NCBI GenBank assembly: GCA_024641705.1 | Contig: JAHECO010000009.1 | Location: forward strand, 1 to 64,000 | Direction: 5' to 3' | Length of the DNA stretch: 64,000 nucleotides | From: Candidatus Kryptoniota bacterium | GTDB taxonomy: Bacteria; Bacteroidota; Ignavibacteria; Kryptoniales; JAKASW01 | Translations under genes and position numbers: made by a program | Notes under the pieces: model-generated | Seen by the model: the letters and a program-made list of their open reading frames with translations, nothing else | Told to the model about the DNA's origin: nothing | Database searches by the model: none | Part shown: positions 58,923 to 64,000 of the stretch, piece by piece | Numbering within the stretch: the first letter of the stretch is position 1 | Layout of the letters: the number at the start of each line of letters is the position of its first letter

Positions 58923-60551
58923 ATGAAGTCAGTTACGTCATTCATGGGAAGAATTATCACATTCTCTCTCCTTGCGGCGATCGGATTGCTGATATCGGGC
59001 AGCCAGGTTTCTGCCAAGTACAAGGAGAAAACCATTCATTGCACTGCTATGAGTGTGGAAGGAAACTGGGAGATAAACGGGGACCTCCCGCGTGAGGCTC
59101 TCCTCATCAGTCTACAGGGACTTGTCAACAGGACGGGCCCCAGGCTCTACCTGCTGTACGGGAGCGATTACGATTATGGCAACGTGCAGGCCCTTCTGGA
59201 TTATTACCACGCGGACCATCACGTAGAGTACACCATGATCAAATCGATTCCTGATGCCCTTGCGAAGTTCCGTAAGTATGTAAAAGGGTACATCGTATAT
59301 GATCAGAAGATAAGGGACTCAATTGTGCTCTCCTTCACTGCCGCAGGAATAATGGACGGTGTCGTTGTGGCTCCCGATCAAGTCCCGATGATGAAGAAGC
59401 TCGGCTTCAAGGAGCTTGCCAATTATGATGGCAAGTTCGAAAGCATGGACACCACGCAGATATACCAGTGGGCGTATGACCACTTCTGGAATAAGTGCTC
59501 TCACAAGGAGCTGATTTACATGGGTGGTGTAGAGGGCAAATACATGAAACCTGGCATTGCGGACCTGGGAATTGCCAATCGCGCATTCTTCTTTGATCTT
59601 TCCACGGACCCCAGGGGCGGCACACAGTACAAGCTTGCCTCAATGCTCTACAGCAAGATGAAACCATTTTCTTTTATTTTCGGCTGGCACTCCTATATGA
59701 AGGACACAGAGCATTCATCCGTGACATTGGCTTCCCACTACGCTCTTCGTGTAGAGGGGCTGAATACAAATCCCAACATGAGCTTCCATCGCTGGATCAA
59801 ACTGCCCCCGGGATACAAATTCCGTTCTCATCACGGCGACTTGAAAAATCTGAAGGTTGAGAATAAGATATATGTGTCGTTCATTCAGAGCGACGGTCTG
59901 GGCATCGGTGCATGGCTGAGGCCGGGAAGAGGGCAGATTCCTTACGCTTGGGAAGTCAACATGTATTGGTACAACTACGCACCGGCCATACTGCAGTACT
60001 ACTATTCGCAGGCGACGCCGAACGATGAGTTCATCGGGACGCTCGGCGGACCGAGCTATATGTACCCGAAGGCGATTCCTGACAAGTACAGGCCTACTGC
60101 GTTCAAGATGGCTGCTAGGCTGATCAAAGACCTTGACATCAACATGTTCGAGATTTTCGACGCTTCCGATTCTCTGACCAGGGACCTGCCGAAAAAAGTA
60201 GTTGATGAATACCTGAAATATATGCCGAACGAGATCGGATTTGTTAACGGCTACGGCCCTGCCCATACTTTTGCAATCGAGGATGGAAGACCGTTTATGT
60301 CATTCGACTATTATCTCCCCCCGACGAGGACGATCAAAGAGGCGGACGCTGATCTCGAAGAGTTGGCGAAAATGAATCCGAAGCGGCCGTATTTCATCTG
60401 CTTCCACGTGCGCGAATACACAGACGTAAAGGGCGTAATGGATATCATGAAGGGTGTCGGTCCGGAATTCAAGATCGTGCCTTTGGACGTGTTTCTTAAA
60501 CTCGCAGGGATGGCACCGACATTCAAAACACAATATCAATTCACGCGATAA
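58923..60551 (+). CDS. GxGYxYP-domain exported protein (putative glycan-active)
   Basis: Signal peptide; EALLISLQGLVNRTGPRLYLLYG, YVSFIQSDGLGIGAWLRP, IGTLGGPSYMYPKAIPDKY. Confidence 0.7.
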   Translation: MKSVTSFMGRIITFSLLAAIGLLISGSQVSAKYKEKTIHCTAMSVEGNWEINGDLPREALLISLQGLVNRTGPRLYLLYGSDYDYGNVQALLDYYHADHHVEYTMIKSIPDALAKFRKYVKGYIVYDQKIRDSIVLSFTAAGIMDGVVVAPDQVPMMKKLGFKELANYDGKFESMDTTQIYQWAYDHFWNKCSHKELIYMGGVEGKYMKPGIADLGIANRAFFFDLSTDPRGGTQYKLASMLYSKMKPFSFIFGWHSYMKDTEHSSVTLASHYALRVEGLNTNPNMSFHRWIKLPPGYKFRSHHGDLKNLKVENKIYVSFIQSDGLGIGAWLRPGRGQIPYAWEVNMYWYNYAPAILQYYYSQATPNDEFIGTLGGPSYMYPKAIPDKYRPTAFKMAARLIKDLDINMFEIFDASDSLTRDLPKKVVDEYLKYMPNEIGFVNGYGPAHTFAIEDGRPFMSFDYYLPPTRTIKEADADLEELAKMNPKRPYFICFHVREYTDVKGVMDIMKGVGPEFKIVPLDVFLKLAGMAPTFKTQYQFTR

Positions 60552-60562
60552 ACTCTCAAGGT

Positions 60563-61132
60563 TTGAAAATGAAAAAGTATGTAGTTCATAGTTGGACAAT
60601 TGCGGCGGTTCTGCTCATCTCGGCTACACTGCTGAGTTGTAGCGCGAACGCCCAGAGTTTTGCAGGCACATGGAAGTATGACAACAAAGCCAGCAAGAAC
60701 GTCGGAGCTTTCTTCGAGTCAGGTGAAATACGCTATATGCTCAAGATCGCTTCCGATGGAAACGGGAAAATGAAGATCGACCACCTGACTACTACCGAAG
60801 CAGGCTGGAAGACGAAGACACTCAACATAGACCTCAATGGCCCCGAAACCAGTTCGACATATCCGAGGGGCGACTTCTACCTGTTCAGTTTTGAAGCGGT
60901 CGCAATCGGGCCGGACCAGACTATCACGGCAAAGGCCGTACAAGGCAGCAATAAGTCTGAATTCGATGTTAACCTGCACTACACGGTACTGGTTTCTCAA
61001 GGTACTTACGACATCGTGGAGCACGATCACTACCAGCTCTCTCCCGACGGCAATACGCTCACGGTTACGTCGACCCGGAATTCTCGTGTCGAGGACGAGC
61101 CGGCGGTCTACGTTTTCCAACGAGGAAACTGA
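60563..61132 (+). CDS. Small secreted lipoprotein-like protein (tandem paralog 1)
   Basis: Signal with lipobox-like LLSC; QSFAGTWKYDNKASKN...DLNGPETSSTYPRGDFYLFSFEAVAIGPDQTITAKAVQGSNKSEF. Confidence 0.7.
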   Translation: MKMKKYVVHSWTIAAVLLISATLLSCSANAQSFAGTWKYDNKASKNVGAFFESGEIRYMLKIASDGNGKMKIDHLTTTEAGWKTKTLNIDLNGPETSSTYPRGDFYLFSFEAVAIGPDQTITAKAVQGSNKSEFDVNLHYTVLVSQGTYDIVEHDHYQLSPDGNTLTVTSTRNSRVEDEPAVYVFQRGN

Positions 61133-61152
61133 GTGTCGGAACACGATTCACA

Positions 61153-61190
61153 TTCATTCACCCGGGGGAGATGTTCCCCGGGCGAATGAA
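61153..61190. terminator. Strong GC-rich hairpin after tandem paralog 1 (no clear T-tract)
   Basis: TTCATTCACCCGGGG-gagatgtt-CCCCGGGCGAATGAA. Confidence 0.5.
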
Positions 61191-61400
61191 TTCTTGAACG
61201 GCCTGGCATCTCACCTTCACGGGCAGGGTTAGGTCCTCGCAAAGGATCAGAAGGATCATAGCCGGCTGTCAATGGTAGATTCATGAAATGGTTGTTCTTG
61301 TCGGCATCACTTTTTCAATGCAAGTTTCGGGCTATTCTCTTTCACAATTGTGATGTCAATTATAGCTGTCACGTAACACGCTAAACTCAGAGGCTGTAAA

Positions 61401-61952
61401 ATGAAACAGAGGATTACTTACACTTGGATGATCATGGTTTCTGCATTCCTCGTTCTCTCGCTGTCCAAATTAAGCAGCGCCCAGGACTTCTCAGGCCTCT
61501 GGGAACTCGATTTTGGACAGAGCAAGCAAGCCGATTTCTTTGATCAGAGAAGTATCGTCCTGAAGATCTCCCCGATGGACGGAAACAAGATGACAATAGA
61601 ACAGACCACCACGACTGAGTACACTACATCGGTGGGGACAACGATCATCGATTTGAACGGCCCCGAGACTACTTCTACCTGGGCGCAAGGGGACCTGCCT
61701 TATTACGGCTATGAAGCCGTTGCCATCGGAAAAGATCAATCTGTCGAAACGAAAGCCGTTCAGGGTGCCGACAAATCGTCGTTTGAAGCGACATTTACCT
61801 TTCATGCTGTCGTGTCTCAGGGCACGTATACAGTGGTAATGCACAGCCTGTACAGGCTATCTCCCGATGGGAAGACACTGACAGTAACCACGACAAGGAA
61901 CACAAGGGAGAATGGAAGTCCGGTTGTCTACATCTTCCGGAAGGTAGATTGA
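61401..61952 (+). CDS. Small secreted protein (tandem paralog 2)
   Basis: QDFSGLWELDFGQSKQ...DLNGPETTSTWAQGDLPYYGYEAVAIGKDQSVETKAVQGADKSSF; colinear with 60563..61132, signal peptide without lipobox Cys. Confidence 0.7.
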   Translation: MKQRITYTWMIMVSAFLVLSLSKLSSAQDFSGLWELDFGQSKQADFFDQRSIVLKISPMDGNKMTIEQTTTTEYTTSVGTTIIDLNGPETTSTWAQGDLPYYGYEAVAIGKDQSVETKAVQGADKSSFEATFTFHAVVSQGTYTVVMHSLYRLSPDGKTLTVTTTRNTRENGSPVVYIFRKVD

Positions 61953-61977
61953 CCCGGAATATTTGATCCGATTTGAT

Positions 61978-63102
61978 ATGATTAATATCGTTAAACTTCT
62001 CGAAGAGCTCGTTGCGATCCCAAGCATGAACCCGATGGGAAGCGACCGAACCGGACCAGAATATTCTGAAGGCGCTGTTGCAGATTTTCTGGCGTCGTTT
62101 CTTTCCAGAAATGGAATTGACTGCGAGACTTATGAGGTCATGCCGGGCCGCAAGAACCTTGTCGGATTCGTGGACGCCGGAGCGAAGAAGACAATAATGT
62201 TGGAGGCGCACCTCGATACGGTCCCAGCAGACAACATGGAGATCGATCCATTCAATCCAGCTCTGAAAGACGGGCGCATCTACGGCCGCGGATCGTGTGA
62301 CACGAAGGCATCGCTTGCGGTTTTTTTCGGTACCGCCGCCAACGTGTCCGTGCGTCGGCGGGACATGAAGTACAACATACAGCTGCTGGCCACGTGCGAT
62401 GAAGAACACGGTTTCAGCGGCGCGCGAGCCGCGGCTGAACGCGGACTCAGGGCGGACTTCGCTGTGGCGGGAGAGCCGACGGGCCTGCGGATCGTTCGGG
62501 CGCATAAAGGTGTTATGAGGTGGAAAATCAAGGCGACGGGGAAAGCATCCCATTCGGCGTACCCTGAGCTCGGGCAGAACGCGATCTACGCGATGGCCAA
62601 GGCCGTCAATCGGATCGCATCGTATGCGTCGCGCCTGCGGAACGGGCGTAAGCATGAACTTCTTGGATCTCCATCGCTGAGTGTGGGCATCATCAACGGC
62701 GGTCATACCGTGAATATTGTGCCGGACAAATGCACAATTGAAATAGATCGTAGATTGATACCCGGGGAAACAAAAGAATCTGTGTTGGAAGCAGTCACTT
62801 CGCTTCTGAACGGGCTCCCTTCTCTGGAAGTTGAAGAGCCTTATCTTATCGCACCGTCTGTCAACGTCGATCCATCATCGGAAATAGTTGTCGCGCTTTC
62901 ACGGGCCGTGGAGGACACTCTGGGCGAAGTGGTTGTGGAAGGGGCAAACTATGCCACGGATGCTGGAGTGTTCAATGAGGCAGGGACGCCCTCCGTCGTT
63001 TTCGGTCCCGGTGATATCAAAGACGCCCATACTTCGACGGAATCTGTCGATCTTTCGCAGGTCGAATCCGCAACAAACATTCTGGAGAGACTCCTATTTT
63101 GA
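61978..63102 (+). CDS. M20-family deacylase/peptidase (ArgE/DapE-like)
   Basis: MLEAHLDTVPADNMEIDPFNPALKDGRIYGRGSCDTKASLAVFF, TCDEEHGFSGARAA, VEGANYATDAGVFNEAGTPSVVFGPGD. Confidence 0.92.
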   Translation: MINIVKLLEELVAIPSMNPMGSDRTGPEYSEGAVADFLASFLSRNGIDCETYEVMPGRKNLVGFVDAGAKKTIMLEAHLDTVPADNMEIDPFNPALKDGRIYGRGSCDTKASLAVFFGTAANVSVRRRDMKYNIQLLATCDEEHGFSGARAAAERGLRADFAVAGEPTGLRIVRAHKGVMRWKIKATGKASHSAYPELGQNAIYAMAKAVNRIASYASRLRNGRKHELLGSPSLSVGIINGGHTVNIVPDKCTIEIDRRLIPGETKESVLEAVTSLLNGLPSLEVEEPYLIAPSVNVDPSSEIVVALSRAVEDTLGEVVVEGANYATDAGVFNEAGTPSVVFGPGDIKDAHTSTESVDLSQVESATNILERLLF

Positions 63103-64000
63103 GAGCTGTCTCCATAGCTGCGTTTCTCATTCTCACGGAAACGTTCGTTTGTTTTGCCAAGCAACCGGCCGGGCTGAACGTGAGCGATCTCGCACATCTG
63201 GAATGGCTCATGTACAGACAGCCGGGTCGCACGCTGGAAATTTCCAGTTACGACAGAACGGGCGGGAATAAAGACGGCAACACTGGTAAGTATTCGTACA
63301 CACGCATAGACAAGAACGGCGAGTACGTTGTCATGGAATCGCATAAGCCGGGCGCGATTGTGCAAATCTGGTTTACCAATCTCTCGACAGCCGGGCATCT
63401 GCACTTCTATTTTGACGGCTCTGCTCGACCGCAGATAGACATGGACATACACGACTTCTTCAGCGGGAACCGATATCCGTTCGTGAGACCGTTCGTGGAA
63501 AATGACACCCTATCGTCCGGCGGCTTCGTATGCTTTCTCCCAATGCCCTTTCATAGGTCCTGCAAGATTACTACGACGGGTATTGCCAGATATTATCACA
63601 TCATCTATCGGGAGTTTTCATCGGGGGATAACGTGACCACATTTGCGCTCCCCTTGGATGCTGATGCAAAGGAAGAGCTCGAGTTGGTGCGCCGCGATCT
63701 CGAGGAGGTCGGTGACTCTATTCCAACCGGCGGCGAAAACACGACGATTCCCGCCGGACAAACGAAGACGGTATGGTCGGCCAACGGTCGCGAATACATC
63801 ACCGGGTTGTTTATTCGGCCAGACACAAGAGCGGCGGATGTACTCAAGAAACTCATAGTCAGGATTTATTGGGATGGAGCGCAACAGCCGTCAGTAGAGT
63901 CTCCACTCCTTGACTTTTTCGGCGATGGCTTTCGCGCAGCCTCATACAGATCGTTGCCGACGGGCTACACGAGAGGTGAGTTCTACTCCCACTTCCCGAT
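63099..64000 (+). CDS. DUF2961/GH172-like exported protein, partial, runs off right edge (TTG start)
   Basis: Open frame from 63099 (not in ORF track): NVSDLAHLEWLMYRQPGRTLEISSYDRTGGNKDGNTGKYSYTRIDKNGEYVVMESHKPGAIVQIWFTNLSTAGHLHFYFDGSARPQIDMDIHDFFSGNRYPFVRPF. Confidence 0.8.
   Translation, partial: MRAVSIAAFLILTETFVCFAKQPAGLNVSDLAHLEWLMYRQPGRTLEISSYDRTGGNKDGNTGKYSYTRIDKNGEYVVMESHKPGAIVQIWFTNLSTAGHLHFYFDGSARPQIDMDIHDFFSGNRYPFVRPFVENDTLSSGGFVCFLPMPFHRSCKITTTGIARYYHIIYREFSSGDNVTTFALPLDADAKEELELVRRDLEEVGDSIPTGGENTTIPAGQTKTVWSANGREYITGLFIRPDTRAADVLKKLIVRIYWDGAQQPSVESPLLDFFGDGFRAASYRSLPTGYTRGEFYSHFP

Noticed and set aside
1-64000. CRISPR arrays, transposases, prophage genes
   Set aside because: No regularly spaced direct repeats and no transposase, integrase or phage structural motifs seen.

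Overview
The window has two parts. (1) About 1-16.9 kb is a conserved housekeeping block: a PilM-like fragment, a ComEA-like HhH protein, dnaJ-grpE-hrcA on the minus strand, a sensor histidine kinase, then a lipoate/2-oxoacid dehydrogenase cluster (lpdA, lipB, fused E1 alpha/beta, E2, lipA, split E1 alpha and E1 beta, second E2), uppP, and a CAU-anticodon tRNA. (2) About 17.5-64 kb is an accessory glycan-catabolism region with every confident gene on the + strand. It has L-rhamnose isomerase, a GH88-like unsaturated glucuronyl hydrolase, several six-hairpin-type and unassigned exported enzymes, a TonB-dependent receptor / C-terminally sorted secreted protein / PorV-like uptake cassette with no SusD, an SSS symporter, a GxGYxYP protein and a GH172/DUF2961-like protein at the right edge. 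The most unusual content is a corrinoid methyl-transfer set inside this locus: a MtaB-like methanol:corrinoid methyltransferase, a MtaC-like corrinoid protein, three UroD/MtaA-type proteins and an N-terminally truncated MetE-like protein. I propose, as a hypothesis, that it harvests methyl groups from an O-methylated or methyl-esterified rhamnose/uronate glycan. Two repeated promoter-plus-leader regions (about 20.0 and 30.7 kb) share ordered conserved blocks and may be a new cis-regulatory or structured RNA element. PorV-like and C-terminal sorting features suggest a Bacteroidota/FCB-group host (inference). Family calls come from reading motifs by eye; no database search was run.
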